Of a stretch of DNA of 64,000 bases, positions 11,965-23,520 are shown in pieces; position 1 is the stretch's first letter; every line of letters begins with the position of its first letter. A program made the position numbers and the translations under genes. The stretch is from Uranotaenia lowii (lineage: Eukaryota > Arthropoda > Insecta > Diptera > Culicidae): positions 287,776,875-287,840,874 of the forward strand of contig NC_073693.1 of the NCBI RefSeq assembly GCF_029784155.1, in the 5' to 3' direction. The notes beneath the pieces were generated by a model that saw only the letters and a program-made list of their open reading frames with translations, had not been told where the DNA came from and did no database searches.

Positions 11965-12710
11965 GGGGGGGGGGGGGGGGGGTAGGGTCTAACACTTTCA
12001 AAAAATCGATTTTTTTTATTTTTTTATTTTCTTATTGTAAAACATTTCAAGAATGTTGTGTCAAATTTTCAAGTCAATTGAAGCAAAACTGTAGAAGTTA
12101 TAGGCTTTTATCTCCTATCTAGTACTGCAAGGAAGCAAGAGCAGAAACTTCAAACGCGTTTTTCTCGAAAGCACATTTTTAAAGTCCGTGGACATCGTCA
12201 TTTGAAAACTACTTATCCGATTCTTTTGAAATTTGGAACATATTTTCTACATGTAAAATACCAGACCCCAACGTTTTTCTTTTTTGATTTTTTTACTTTG
12301 GGGAGATTTTAGAGGTGAAAAATGGCAGATTTTTAAGTGAAAAATCGTAGTTTTTACTTCAAACAGCCACAAAAATTTCATAAAAATATTTTTTAGTTAA
12401 ATAAAAACGTTGGGGTCCAGAAAAACATCTATTAAAAATATTTTGCTCTGATTTTTTGACTTCAGATGATTCTGTGCTGAGATACAGTGTCCACCGCAAA
12501 TCCTGTTTTCTAAACGGCATCCTCGAAAATGCTCCGTCACCGGCTCATTTTTCAATATTTTTCTACGAAAAAAATACTAAATGTTATTTTAACAATGCTT
12601 TGTATAATGCAAAAAATTTGAATACATTTGTTTGAACGATAGCTCTAGAAAAAAATCGTGAAAATGGTGTTTTTTTTATACCCGTTAGACCCTACCCCCC
12701 CCCCCCCCCC
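11965..12710 (-). mobile_element. TTAA-family MITE, copy B
   Basis: The element is bounded by TTAA at 11961-11964 and TTAA at 12711-12714. Its termini are a G run followed by GGGTAGGGTCTAAC and the inverted counterpart GTTAGACCCTACCC plus a C run. It is the reverse orientation of copies A and C and closely similar to both. R2 copy 2 (around 15437-15446) shows the same flanking sequence without the element. The TTAA target duplication and G-rich TIR point to piggyBac-type mobilisation; no transposase is encoded. Confidence 0.9.
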
Positions 12711-12800
12711 TTAAGTTTAGCCTCATGATCGTTTTGCTTCGTGTTATTTAACAGATTTTGCCAGGTATTCCAGTAAAAATGTTGGTTTGTTAATAAAAAG
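12711..12800 (+). repeat. Dispersed repeat R2, copy 1 (right part)
   Basis: Continues R2 after MITE B, matching about 15441-15515 with shared CTCATGAT, TTTTGCTTC-like and CATTCCAGT-like words. Confidence 0.65.
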
Positions 12801-12867
12801 CCGAATAAATTTAGCAAATTATATCGTGAAGATTATTTGATTTTATTTTGTCCTCTTAGACGGAAAA

Positions 12868-13800
12868 TTGAAGTTTGAAACACAATATCTAAGAAGAGAT
12901 AGATCCCCTTTAAAGCTTGAATTCGCTAGTCCGGCAGCTTCCCATCTCGGAAGAAACGTTCATCGAAAATTGATAAAGTCCTCTTGCCATTCCGCTTGGA
13001 TTGCGCTTCAAAGTACCTTCTCTTACAACCGCTTTTCAATGGCGATGCCGATTATGCCGGAAAGCGTATAGATCGCGCTGCAGAAACAGGACAGGAAGGA
13101 GACCTTTTACCGAAACCGGACCAGGGCAAGGTTTTCCCGCCCGAGCTCTCATTCCGGCTGCAGAAAAGGCATCCGGTATGGAAAACTAAGAGCACACAAA
13201 CGAACGAAATCTCCCATTCACAGATACGCTCGCTAGCTCATACATACGTGAGCACACATTCACACACATCCACATATTACCCGGGCCCAGAATCCATCTC
13301 TCTTTTCAAGCAGCAGCGGCGGCGGTGCAAAATGGATGCCGGAAAGATAATCCGAAATTATTATGTTTGCTCATAATGGAGAAACCGGGAAGCTCGGAAC
13401 AACAAGCCCGGAAAGGAAAGGGAAACCCAATCCTGCCCTGCATTGGAGCTTTTCTCTCGGTAGAAAATCGGGCAAGAGCACAGAAAAAAAAACGGCAGAT
13501 CTCGGGTTATCCTCCATAGCGATGAATGCTTCCGCATGTTCTTCTACCTCCATATATGGGAGCTCTATCTATAGAGATAGATACAGATTCAGCTGCTCGT
13601 GTAAAGCTTAAGGATACATCTTTGGCTTCATAAATTGCAACACACTAAGATGAACTGATTTATCTAAAGTCAACTGAATTTCAATTTGTGGAAACCTTAG
13701 AGCCTTTCTTTTTCAGGCAGCTCGAATCCTCTTCGGGGAATTCAACGATATCTCTCAGAGATATGTACTTCTGAGAACCCTGACGAGCAGTTTGATTTAA
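12868..13800. other. GC-richer island, function unknown
   Basis: A clear rise in GC with ORFs in all frames; the longest, 12984-13376 (130 codons), overlaps two other ORFs in different frames. Features include CA-rich microsatellite sequence near 13250-13280 and a short palindromic CTCTATCTATAGAGATAGA run near 13563-13581. I see no domain, splice structure or conserved copy that would argue for coding. It may be non-coding regulatory or untranslated sequence. Confidence 0.4.
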
Positions 13801-13954
13801 AAGTTTCGAATTTCATTCTTGGAAATCGAAGAGGTGGCTTTAAGGAAAACAAATTATAATAAGGGTTCAAGTTAACAGTTGTTCATTTATCGCGGCTTCT
13901 CTGAAAGCTATTAGAAAATGATTCCAAAAATAATTCCCTCATTTAATGCATTGC

Positions 13955-14303
13955 AACACTTGTTTTAGATAATAGCTCATTTTCTAGAATCGGATATACA
14001 AAATTACTATCTGACCTATTTTTTTTGCAAATTTAAAAATTGATGTGTTTTCGAGATATACAAGATACTAGAGAAAAATAACAAAAATATTTTGTATAGT
14101 TTCCTTCAAAATCCTTAATATCAAATGCGAAAAATGTCAAAAATGTCCAGGAAGTTCGAATCATACGTTGGAGTGAATCACACTATTGGAAACTGCGGTT
14201 AAGGATCATCAGGGAACTCAAGGCTCATATCAGAATTTTAAATTTTTAATAAGCGAAAAAATAAGTGTAGAACGCTAAAATATCCCGCAAATTTTTTTTA
14301 CCG
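13955..14303 (+). repeat. Dispersed repeat R1, copy 2 (intact empty site)
   Basis: Counterpart of 3783-4071 plus 5887-5985 but without the 1.8-kb hAT-like insertion. The uninserted site lies at about 14205-14212 (ATCATCAG). Confidence 0.7.
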
Positions 14304-14307
14304 TTAA

Positions 14308-15039
14308 GGGGGGGGTAGGGTCTAACGGGTATAAAAAAACACAATTTTCACGATTTTTTTCTAGAGCTATCGTTCAAACAAATGTATTCAAATTTTTTGC
14401 ATTATACAAAGCATTGTTAAAAGAACATTTAGTAATTTTTTCGTAGAAAAATATTGAAAAATGAGCCGGTGACGGAGCACTTCGAGGATGCCTTTTAGAA
14501 AACAGGATTTGCGGTGGACACTGTATCTCAGCACAGAATCATCTGAAATCAAAAAATCAGAGCAAAATATTTTTAATAGATGTTTTTCTGAACCCCAACG
14601 TTTTTATTTAACTTAAAATTTTTTTTATGAAATTTTTGTGGCTGTTTGAAGTAAAAACTACGATTTTTCACGAAAAAATCCGCCATTTTTCACCTGTAAA
14701 ATCTCCCCAAAGTAAAAAAAAAAACAAAAAATAAAAACGTTGGGGTCTGGTATTTTATATGTAGAAATTATGTTCCAAATTTGAAAAGAATCGGATAAGT
14801 AGTTTTCAAATGACGATGTCCACGGTCTTTAAAAATGTGCTTTCGAGAAAAACGCGTTTGAAGTTTCTGCTCTTGCTTTCTTGCAGTATTAGATAGGAGG
14901 AGATAAAGGCCTATAATTTCTATAATTTTGCTTCAATTGACTTGAAAATTTGACACAACATTCTTGAAATGTTTTACAATAAGAAAACAAGAAAATAAAA
15001 AAATCGATTTTTTAAAAGTGTTAGACCCTACCCCCCCCC
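14308..15039 (+). mobile_element. TTAA-family MITE, copy C
   Basis: Flanked exactly by TTAA at 14304-14307 and 15040-15043. It starts with a G run and GTAGGGTCTAACGGG and ends GTTAGACCCTACC plus a C run. Very similar throughout to copies A and B. It sits at the junction between R1 copy 2 and R2 copy 2. Confidence 0.9.
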
Positions 15040-15097
15040 TTAATCTAAAAGTGTTGCATAGCTATGAATCATTAAAACCTAACCTCAAATACTTTTT

Positions 15098-15515
15098 GCT
15101 AGTTCCAGAGCATGTAAGCTGTATAGAACAAACGAAGGCAATGAGACAGGTGATTTCTGATGGACGACAAAACTTATGAAACAACCTATTGCAAAAAAAT
15201 TCCTGCGGTTGAACCTTCAATTCTGATCGTGGCAAGGTCCCCTGTCAGAATGAAGTATGTATTGGCAGGTATTTTTTGTAAAAAATGTGATGGTTCGCCA
15301 AGACTTCTCCTGTGAAAAAAAACAACAATTTTCCAAAATAAAAACTTTGGTTTTCGCTGTTTTTAAAAGCTTAAAAAGGAATCTTATATATGTACAATAT
15401 ATTTCACAATCTACGATCTTAACTAACAAATTATACATGGAGTTCAATCTCATGATGGTGTTGCTTCATTTTTGTCAAGTTTTCCAGCAGACATTCCAGT
15501 TAAAAAGTTATTTAG
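15098..15515 (+). repeat. Dispersed repeat R2, copy 2 (no MITE)
   Basis: Direct counterpart of 11643-11964 and 12711-12800. It reads through the position where copy 1 carries MITE B, giving an uninterrupted reference for that insertion. Confidence 0.75.
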
Positions 15516-15593
15516 TGATATAAAAATAATCAAGTTTTGTTTATTTCGAATCAGCTGAATCCACAAAATTGCCCTTAGTTTATTTCTTAATAG

Positions 15594-15728
15594 AAATATA
15601 TGAATTTGGCCAAAAAGAAGCGGACATTAAAGGAAAAGGAAGCAGCCACTCAAAATACAGATTTGAAGAAGTATAAGTGGCAAACACTTACAAAATGTGC
15701 GTCGGCCGATGGGAGATACAAAGAGTAA
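15594..15728 (+). other. Unexplained 42-codon lysine-rich ORF
   Basis: An ATG at 15600 opens a 42-codon frame ending TAA at 15726-15728, with an in-frame stop just upstream at 15591-15593. The predicted peptide is basic and hydrophilic, and its composition is less AT-driven than the surroundings. No domain is recognised and no neighbour suggests a role. It may be a relic of a coding exon or transposon, or chance. Confidence 0.2.
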
Positions 15729-16812
15729 AGTAGAGATTTTTCTTATAAAAAACGAGGAATATCGTTTTTCAAATCTTTTCATGAATTATCACAAAATTCC
15801 TTGTATTTCCTTCAGTATTTCGATCAAACGAATGGTTTTTCAGCGCAACGAGTTTAAATTCTGTATGGAAATTTGTATGAGAAAACAAAATTTTTCATTA
15901 AAAATCGCCAGAGATGTACTGAAAGTTCCACTAAATACAACTTTGGATGAAAAATATTCCTTGATTCTTGCAGTATAGTTCATGTGAACAAAGCAATAAC
16001 CCAACTTGTACCCCAGAAAATATATTCGATGGAATACAATGTTTTTTTCGAAATTATTTTTATAATTTTAGCGTTTCTGATTGCTTAATTGAAAGCTGTG
16101 TAGCCATAGGATGAGGATAAAAAATCTCAAAAAATTGCTTTGCATAGTCAGGGAATTTATTAATTTATATAGCCATCGCAAAAATATTACACCAAATTAT
16201 TAAAAGCTCTAGCAAGCAAAGTCTACCATTTTTTAATCCTTTTCTATTGGCTATGATTTTTTTTATTTTGAAACTGTCAATACAAAATCGAAACGCGTTG
16301 CGCTAACTCAGGAATTAACCAAATCATCTCAAATTTTACACTGATGGTTGGTGAACCAAAAGGCATAAAAAAAACATATGGGAGCAGCGATCTAGTACTC
16401 CATGCTTGATTAAGACATCAGACAGATTTCATTTTCTAATTTGCTTTATAATTTAGTACAAATTCAAAATTTGTGTTCGAGTAGGCATTGACTCGCGTGG
16501 ACGTCAAAAATTTTCGATTTGTGAAAAAGTCTTTCTAAGTGAGGAGAAAACGTTTCATTCAATAAGGAAAACCCCATACCAAACCCAGTTAAAAATTACC
16601 GCAAAGGTGTACAGAATTGTAAAGTTTTCTCTAGCAAACAAATACACTAAAGAATGTGGGAAGGAAAATTAAAAATAAATCTAAAAACTTTCGCTCATCG
16701 AGTGAAAAACGCCATCTTTGAATCTCATAAAATTGCATGTTGAAATGTGCATTCATTTGCTTGAAAAGTTTATACAAAAAAAAAATTCCAGCAAAACACC
16801 CGTGATTCTAGG
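15729..16812. other. AT-rich sequence, no recognisable feature
   Basis: A 93-codon ORF (15697-15978) has no recognisable domain. The rest is AT-rich with no supported RNA, repeat or coding feature. Confidence 0.5.
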
Positions 16813-17255
16813 CCCTGGTTGCCACATTTTTTTCAGCACGTATCCAGGCCGGACAAATCGGGGAAATTTTTTATGAAAACTTGGCAAAATCCGGGCATTT
16901 GATTTCAAAATAGACAACCAAAATCTGAGCAATATCCAGGCAAATTTTGGCAAAACCCAAAACCAGAAATCACTCAACAAAAATCAAGAAAAACTCATCA
17001 AATTTTTTCATCAAAATTCATCGACAGTTGCTATAAAAGTTGGTCAAAATGTTTCTTTTTGGAGGCATTGATTAAATTGTTTAAAAAACAGTTTGTTTTT
17101 TCTTTTTTTTTGGATTGCCTAATAAAGTGAATTATTCCGGACAAAATGCAGGCGATTTTCATTGAAATACGGGCAACCGGTCCAGGCCAGACTGTTTCCA
17201 AATTTTAAATTAAATATCCGGTATAACCCGGATAAAACCGAGCAATCTAGAAACC
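16813..17255. mobile_element. hAT-type MITE of the GGTTGCCA family (degenerate)
   Basis: Begins near TGGTTGCCACATTTTTTT, followed by CAGGCCGGACAAATC, and ends AAAACCGAGCAATCTAGAAA. The same inner words occur in the family members at 35648-36003 and 51641-52104. Outer ends are mutated and no target duplication could be read. Confidence 0.65.
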
Positions 17256-17264
17256 ATTCCCATG

Positions 17265-18627
17265 GGGGTCCAAAATAGCAAGTGAGGTTTTCACTTCATA
17301 CTCAAAATTTTAAATTTCTTATCTAATTATTATAAGAAGATAGGGTTATTCAAAAATCACAATTAAGACTAGAAACTAATGTTTAAACCTCATAAATCCA
17401 TCTTAAGTTTGAAACTCTGCTACAGTTTTTCAAAATTTTCTCACTTGTTCATAGAAATAAAGGTCCGAATATTGAATTTTAAATTAAATTAACCCCATTT
17501 CAGAGGTTCTGGTTTCATATTTCCATAAACAGAGTTGTATTTCTATTTTCGTATTTCGGATTCTGTATCCAGTTTAGGATTCTTGATTTCCATAATTGTT
17601 AGTTATCAGAAATGAAACGATGCTTTGAAATCCTGATCCGAATTGGGTTCTGCATTTCAAATCAAATTTAAAAAATCATATGCTTTTTAAAAAATTTTAT
17701 ATTAATTTTCCGAATTTGAAAAAACTATAGTTTTTTATTCGAAATCGAAGTTTTTAAACTTAATTCTTTTGTTAAAATTCAAACATATTAAGCTTCTTAA
17801 TGGCAATCCAAAATTGCAAATTTAGATTCAGATTCATTATTTGAAACTCATAATTTGATTACGATTCAAAGTACACATAAGAAAACGATAATTTAAATAA
17901 TGAATTTTAATTAAACTAAAACTACAGAATTTACATTCTAAATTCATGAATGAGGGCTCTTAAAAATGGCTCATGAAATTCTCATCTGGAATTCAGATTC
18001 GGAAATCGTATATAATTGTACATTTCAGTTATTGTTAAAAAATTCGGAAACAGATTCATAGTTCAATTTTTGAATTCAAGTTCAGAATTCAGATTCAAAA
18101 TTCAAAATAAGATTTTGCTTGTCAATGAATTTTAAATACAATCATGATAAAATTGTCGAGGAATCCTAGAGATCATGAACTTAAAAATTTGCTTGCCATT
18201 TTAATTTCCATATTTCAAATCTTTTATCAAAATAAGTTTGTACCCACAGTTCAACTAAAAATCACAAATAGAAAGAGGAATATGAGTAAATTTTCTTAGT
18301 TTTGTATTGTCTAAGGTAAAAATCTTATGTTTTTTAAAAGAATGTCATCCACAGGATTTTCATTATGGAATTGATTCTCTATGGAAAATATGTGTTGTTT
18401 AAGAAACATGTACAGCTGATCTTCGACTAAAAATCTGCACAAAATTCTACATTTTCTCGATGTATTGTTAAAATTTTTCATATCGTATTTTTTTTAAATG
18501 CCAAATTTCAAACTAAAATCACTCATGGTACATGGTTGAATCATGCAAATTAAATCCGAAAAAAAAATTTAAATCTTAAAAAATATAGTGTTATCATGGA
18601 ACTTTTCAAAGTTAATTTTCCAATGAC
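17265..18627 (+). repeat. Left-arm copy of the CAGGGCCGTAGGAA transposon family
   Basis: From CATGGGGGTCCAAAATAGCA onwards this follows 35440-36940 in the same orientation and the reverse complements of 38190-39690 and 63190-64000. A good anchor is GAGGGCTCTTAAAAATGG (17944 onwards). Its own CAGGGCC terminus seems lost to the MITE at 16.8 kb. The copy lacks the hAT MITE present at 35648-36003, so it provides an empty site for that insertion. Confidence 0.7.
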
Positions 18628-20476
18628 CAGGGCCGGATTAAGCCAACGGGAAGCCCGTGGCAATTTTTCTCGGGGGCCTCTATGATTCAATTTTATTTCA
18701 AATGCTATCAAAGACAACACAGCACATTTTAAACGTGTAAAACAACTGGAGCTAAATTTTGTATAGATACAGTCTTCAAATGGCCATTGTATCTGCGAAG
18801 AATTTAGTTTCTGGTATCTTCAAAAGAAAATTGCAAATTAATCACGTGAAAACATAGCGGAAGAGTTTAGAAATTTCTCAAGAATGAAAGCTCTGATTTG
18901 AGTTGCAAAAAACAAAATTTTATTCTCAATATTTTTCAATAGCCTTATCACCAACTCAAATTCTCTGATTTAGAAAAAATTACCAAATAGAAATTTTTAA
19001 TGTTTTTCATTCCATCATTGATCGTCTGGTTTTTGATTCAGCGAGGAATATAAACCTAACGACAATTAGGAAGCATCATAAAGATTTGAAACATAGATTT
19101 CAAAATTAAAAATATATAGATAAAAAAAAAATTAAATTCAAATCAGGTTATATCCAGAACCTTAATTCAATGTCTCAAATCTTAATCATAATTTTAAATC
19201 GAGTTTTGAGACACAAAATATGAATTTAATTAGGAAAAAAAAGAGATTATTTGAAACACGAAAAAAAATTTTCATAAGATGTTTATGAATATGTATCTCA
19301 TCAGACAGAAAAAAATGTAATCAAACTGTTATTCTAAATGTGAAAAAAATTTCATTCGATGGACTCAAAGTCAAAGGGGTAGAAGTGCAAATACGATCGA
19401 TTGGGAAAAAAAACAAAATAGAGATTAAATGTTAAAAAATCAGAATCTATTATCATTGAAAAAAGTCAGATAAGGAATCCAAGTGAGTATAGTACCTTAA
19501 ACAAAGATCCTGAGTTCTCGAAATTCAGAAAAACCAATGAAATTGATCTCCAGTAACTGAAGAAACAACACAAGACTTGAAAATCTCAATGAATTGATAT
19601 TAGCAACTCACATATAAAATCGTTTTAATAATAATTTAAGAATGGTCATTTGGAAAATGATATGCTGAATTCATGTGGACGATTAAATTATAGTTTAATC
19701 AGTTGAAAATGTTTCCATTCGATTTTCAAGTCTTAGACAGATATTGGAAAATCAATGAAAAAACTCCGTACTTTCGAATGGTCCAATTTAAGCAACAACA
19801 GTTTATTTTAAGGAATTCATCATTCAAAAATAGGGAGGCAAAAGGGTTTATTATTTACAAACCAATGAAAATTTCAATAAAAATGATTAAAATGTGAAAA
19901 ATTAGAATCATTCCCGGTTATAACCCAGATACTGCCGGGTAAAATTCTGAAATGTTTATCATAAAGCTTCTCAGTTCTCTCTTAGCACTGTGAGCTGGTT
20001 ATGGCGAAATTAGCTGCTATTTTAGTGCAGTAACTGTAGTGCAGATCTCGGAAAATTAACGTAATAATAAACATTTATTGTGCAAGACGTTGTATTTAAT
20101 GAAAATTTGGAGACCTATTTTACCTGTTCTGTACAGAATATCATGGTTGAAATTTATCTACAAAAAAAAAATATGAAAATTTGAGGTGGTTTTCCTCATA
20201 TTCTTCATAACTTTTTTTTTTATTCAGTTCAATTTTGAAATTCAATACCAAGATTTTGATATTCTCAATCCGCAAAATGTGGGAGAACTACTTCACTGCT
20301 TACTCTAGGGGACCCCTTAACTTATGTAAAAGAAAAACTATTCTAGAGATATTATTTTACGGGGGCCCCTTTAGTTAATATATTTCAAGTTTTCAATCCG
20401 ATTTTCAATTTTTGATTTCTTTTCATAGAATTGCCCAGGGCAATTGTCCCTAATGCCCCCCCATAATCCGGCCTTG
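18628..20476 (+). mobile_element. hAT-like element with CAGGGCCGGATTA termini
   Basis: The left end is CAGGGCCGGATTAAG and the right end TAATCCGGCCTTG, inverted and of the CAGNG type. Flanking 8-mers CCAATGAC (18620-18627) and CAAAGGAC (20477-20484) agree at six of eight positions. No transposase ORF is visible. The right arm keeps an inverted, truncated copy at about 56.66-57.80 kb in the same flanking context, so insertion predates the inverted duplication. Confidence 0.75.
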
Positions 20477-20484
20477 CAAAGGAC

Positions 20485-20687
20485 TGCCTCTTAAAATATC
20501 ATTTGAGATGATAAAACCTATAGATTTTGGTTTACCATAATCCACTTATGTTTTACAGGAACTCTTGTGATTTGAATTGCTTTCAGTGCTGCGCAAATTA
20601 AGTTTTCTAATATTTTAACAAAAAAATTAAAGTATAATTTGTTCCTTTTCAACTGTCATTCCCATTATGAATGATCGATCACATTTG
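20485..20687. other. Left-arm sequence between element and conserved block
   Basis: About 200 bp of AT-rich sequence. The corresponding interval of the right arm is 1.6 kb and contains a tandem array (55.2-56.3 kb). Confidence 0.4.
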
Positions 20688-20827
20688 AGCCTGGTTGACA
20701 ACTTCATTCGAATTCGACACAAACTATGATGTTTCCAACAACACTCACCAACTCGTAGCCAGTCCAAAGGTCTCTTATTCACAGTCCAATCATATCTGAA
20801 GCGCAATATAGAGAATTTCAGTGTGTA
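20688..20827 (+). repeat. Conserved left-arm block (outer part)
   Basis: Inverted match to about 54876-55030 in the right arm, sharing CCAGTCCAAAGGTCTCTTAT and its complement. Ends in the TA (20826-20827) used as a transposon target. Confidence 0.8.
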
Positions 20828-21870
20828 GGGGAGATGAGGGCATAACGAGCACCCGAGGCATAATGAGAACTAAGCTTTTCTACGAAAGTGCGTATTTTCT
20901 TAAATAAATTTTCATGAGGATTTGTTTCGTACTTCCTATAGTATTAATTTTTCACAAAAAAAGGAATCTCCTTATCATTTTTACAGAGATATTTAAAAAA
21001 AACTAGCTTGGTTCTCAAGTTACGAAAATATTATAATTTTTGAGCACCACGAAATAAGCTCTTATGATCTTAAAATAACCTTGATCTATAATGTACGCAC
21101 TGCAACATGATGTACACATTGTTTCTCAATTTTTACCATCATAAAATTTTTGATTTTTCACTTTTATCAATTTTAAAACACGTTTTTACTTAAATTTGTT
21201 GACTAGGGGCATATAGAGCACCATATTATCGAGGCATAATGAGCATTTTCTGCCGTAGAATCTAGCAGCGAATTAAAATTGATTTATAGCGCCACACCTT
21301 GACTAGTTTTCATCCGACAATTTAGCCTATTGGTAAGGTGTCGGAGAGGTAATCAAAAGACTAGAGTTAGATTTCTGTTCGAGGTGATTTTTTTCCATTC
21401 ACAATTCATGATCGATTTTTTATTGTTACATTATACGGCTAGTAGCATCATCCTCCGAACAAAGCACTTAATGTATGAGCCTGCGTGAATTGTTTGTATT
21501 CTACCAACAGACCTAGATTATTTTGTTATTGCTTTGTTTGATGAATCTACGACTCACCTGACTTCATCGAATTGAATTCGCTGCTAGATTCCCCGGCAAA
21601 AACGCACATCTTGCTCTGATTAATGGTGCTCATACTGCCTCAGGGGGGGATCTCATTATGCCTCCACAGTGGCTGGTTTTCAGCTTTTGGCAAAATTTTT
21701 TAAAATGCATTTTTTAACGTTTTCATCTAGTTTTTCACGTTTCAGCCCGTTAGGGAATAGGCTTTTCAAGTGTCTGAACACGTAACAATAATGTAACCTC
21801 CATATTTTAGCTATTTTCTATGGTTAAATAACCGTTTTCCTTAAGGTGGCCATTATGCCCCCATCTCCCC
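20828..21870. mobile_element. 1.04-kb MITE with TA target duplication
   Basis: Flanked by TA at 20826-20827 and 21871-21872. TIRs are GGGGAGATGAGGGCATAA and, inverted, TTATGCCCCCATCTCCCC. The right arm at 54875-54876 has the same flanks joined by a single TA, giving an exact empty site. Subterminal and internal GCATAATGAGCA-like words recur near 20.84, 20.86, 21.23 and, inverted, 21.63-21.66 kb. An inner inverted pair (TCTAGCAGCGAATT near 21262 and its complement near 21577) surrounds a tRNA-like segment. TA duplication suggests a Tc1/mariner-class mobiliser. Confidence 0.92.
21314..21395 (+). mobile_element. Degenerate tRNA-like (SINE-like) segment inside the MITE
   Basis: A box-A-like TTAGCCTATTGGTAAGG is followed about 45 bases later by a box-B-like CTGTTCGAGGTG. 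Stems do not pair well. It may be a captured tRNA-derived fragment or SINE head. Confidence 0.5.
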
Positions 21871-23520
21871 TATGAGCGGGTTGTCAAGCGGTAAAAGAAA
21901 GAAAAGAAAAAAACAGAAACCTTTGAATCGTCCGCCGCCGCCGCCGCCGCCCGGGTGCAGTTTGGACAAACATCCCTTTGAGCAGAATGAAATGAGTGAA
22001 TAGAAAACGACCTCTCGGAAATCATTTCACTAAATGAAGCGAAAACATGCTCATTCGCTACCTTCTTCCTGCCGGCGACCTCGACGCCATCTTTCGGGGA
22101 GAAAAACCCCTTTTTGGGTTTCCTTCAGCAAACTTAATACGCCCACCTTTCGTCCTGCAGACTTCCTTTTCCCCCAACAACTTGTGTCTGTGAAAGGGCA
22201 TCTGATTAAATGGCGGCTGAGGTTGTTCCGCACCTTTTTTTTGTTGCCCGGACGCCCGCCCATCAGCAACACCATTTTCGCCCGAGTTTAAGTGGACGAT
22301 TGTGTGCCAGCAGCCATTTCAGCCATTCCGGGATTATAAATTGAGTTTTGAATTTCTAAGTGTTTCCAGGTCTATTTAGTGAGTAACAAAGAGAGCGAGG
22401 AAGGATACTTCAGGTGTTGATGGACGGTAATGATATAGAGGGAGGGTCTCGGTTCTGGCCTGGCCTGGCAGGTGCGAGAAGTTTTGCGATCTATGGCGGG
22501 TTGGCACATAAACTAGCACCGAAAGGTCAGCATGAATGATTTTGATGAGAAATTTTCAAATCTATTTAAATTAAGTGTTTAATAGGGATGGGAACATATT
22601 GTACTTAGTAAAAATAACAGGATTTTGAAAGAAACTAGAAGGCTTTTAAAAATTTTAATCCATTTGTTTCCATAGATTTTTAGTAGAACTGCTGTATCAA
22701 CTTATTCAACTTATATTCATTAAAAAACATTTCTTCAAACATTTATGCTAACATCTTCTAACATTGTCTATTCGCTTTCGGTTCTCGTTTCAGGTAATTT
22801 GAACTTATCGACAATCCCCCGGAGCCAATAGCAGGTAATTGATCCATTAATTTCATTATCACCCCCAATTGACGGACCGGCTGCTGCTTACTGCAAGTAG
22901 AATCTTTGAGAACTGGAACGAGCCAAAACTTCCACATCGACCGGTTCCGTGTGATAAATTACATCCGCCGTAATGATGATTGAAGATTCATCTGACTGAC
23001 TGAAAACCGCAGGAGTTGTTGAAAGATGGAAAAATTATTATCCTTTCCAATCGAGGTATCCCGGGTAACAGACATCGCAGCGTAGTCGTTCAGTTCCATT
23101 TACAGACACCAACAGCTCGTAGCATCAAAGATAAAAAGGGAAAGGGAAAGGGGGGATGATCATCAAAGTTTGTCCATTCGGGAAGCCCCCGGGTGTGTGA
23201 GAGGGGTTGAGAATTATTATCTGTTGGGTTGGGGTGAGTGAGTAGATAGCCAATCAAAAAGTTTTGCTAATAAAGGCTTATGAAAAAATAAAAAGGTGCT
23301 AGCAAAATTTTGAGGAATCCTATTATCTCTCCCGATAAGCGATCTTATCTCGGTGACTTTGCAGCTACGCTGCTGCGAAATGGGTAAAGGTTATAAACCC
23401 TACTGAGCTCTTCTTAATGAGCATTGGAATGGATCTGGCAGATGCACCTCGGAATGGACCGAGCTAATATAAATCCTTTCAATGGAATCAATCATCTTGG
23501 AACGGAAAGTGAAGTTCATT
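21871..23520 (+). repeat. GC-richer conserved block of the left arm
   Basis: Inverted and highly similar to about 53221-54875. Landmarks are a (CCG)6 run at 21932-21950 (four units in the right arm), CATTTAATCAGATGCCCTTT-type sequence, and TCGCTTATCGGGAGAG-type sequence near 23335. ORFs in the two arms (22051-22275 minus; 54512-55033 plus) share only short peptide stretches before frames diverge, so the segment is probably non-coding. Similarity is higher here than in the AT-rich flanks, which may mean constraint. Confidence 0.8.

Noticed and set aside
12984..13376. 130-codon ORF
   Set aside because: Overlaps other ORFs in a GC-richer island; composition and order of residues show no domain, and no copy is available for comparison.
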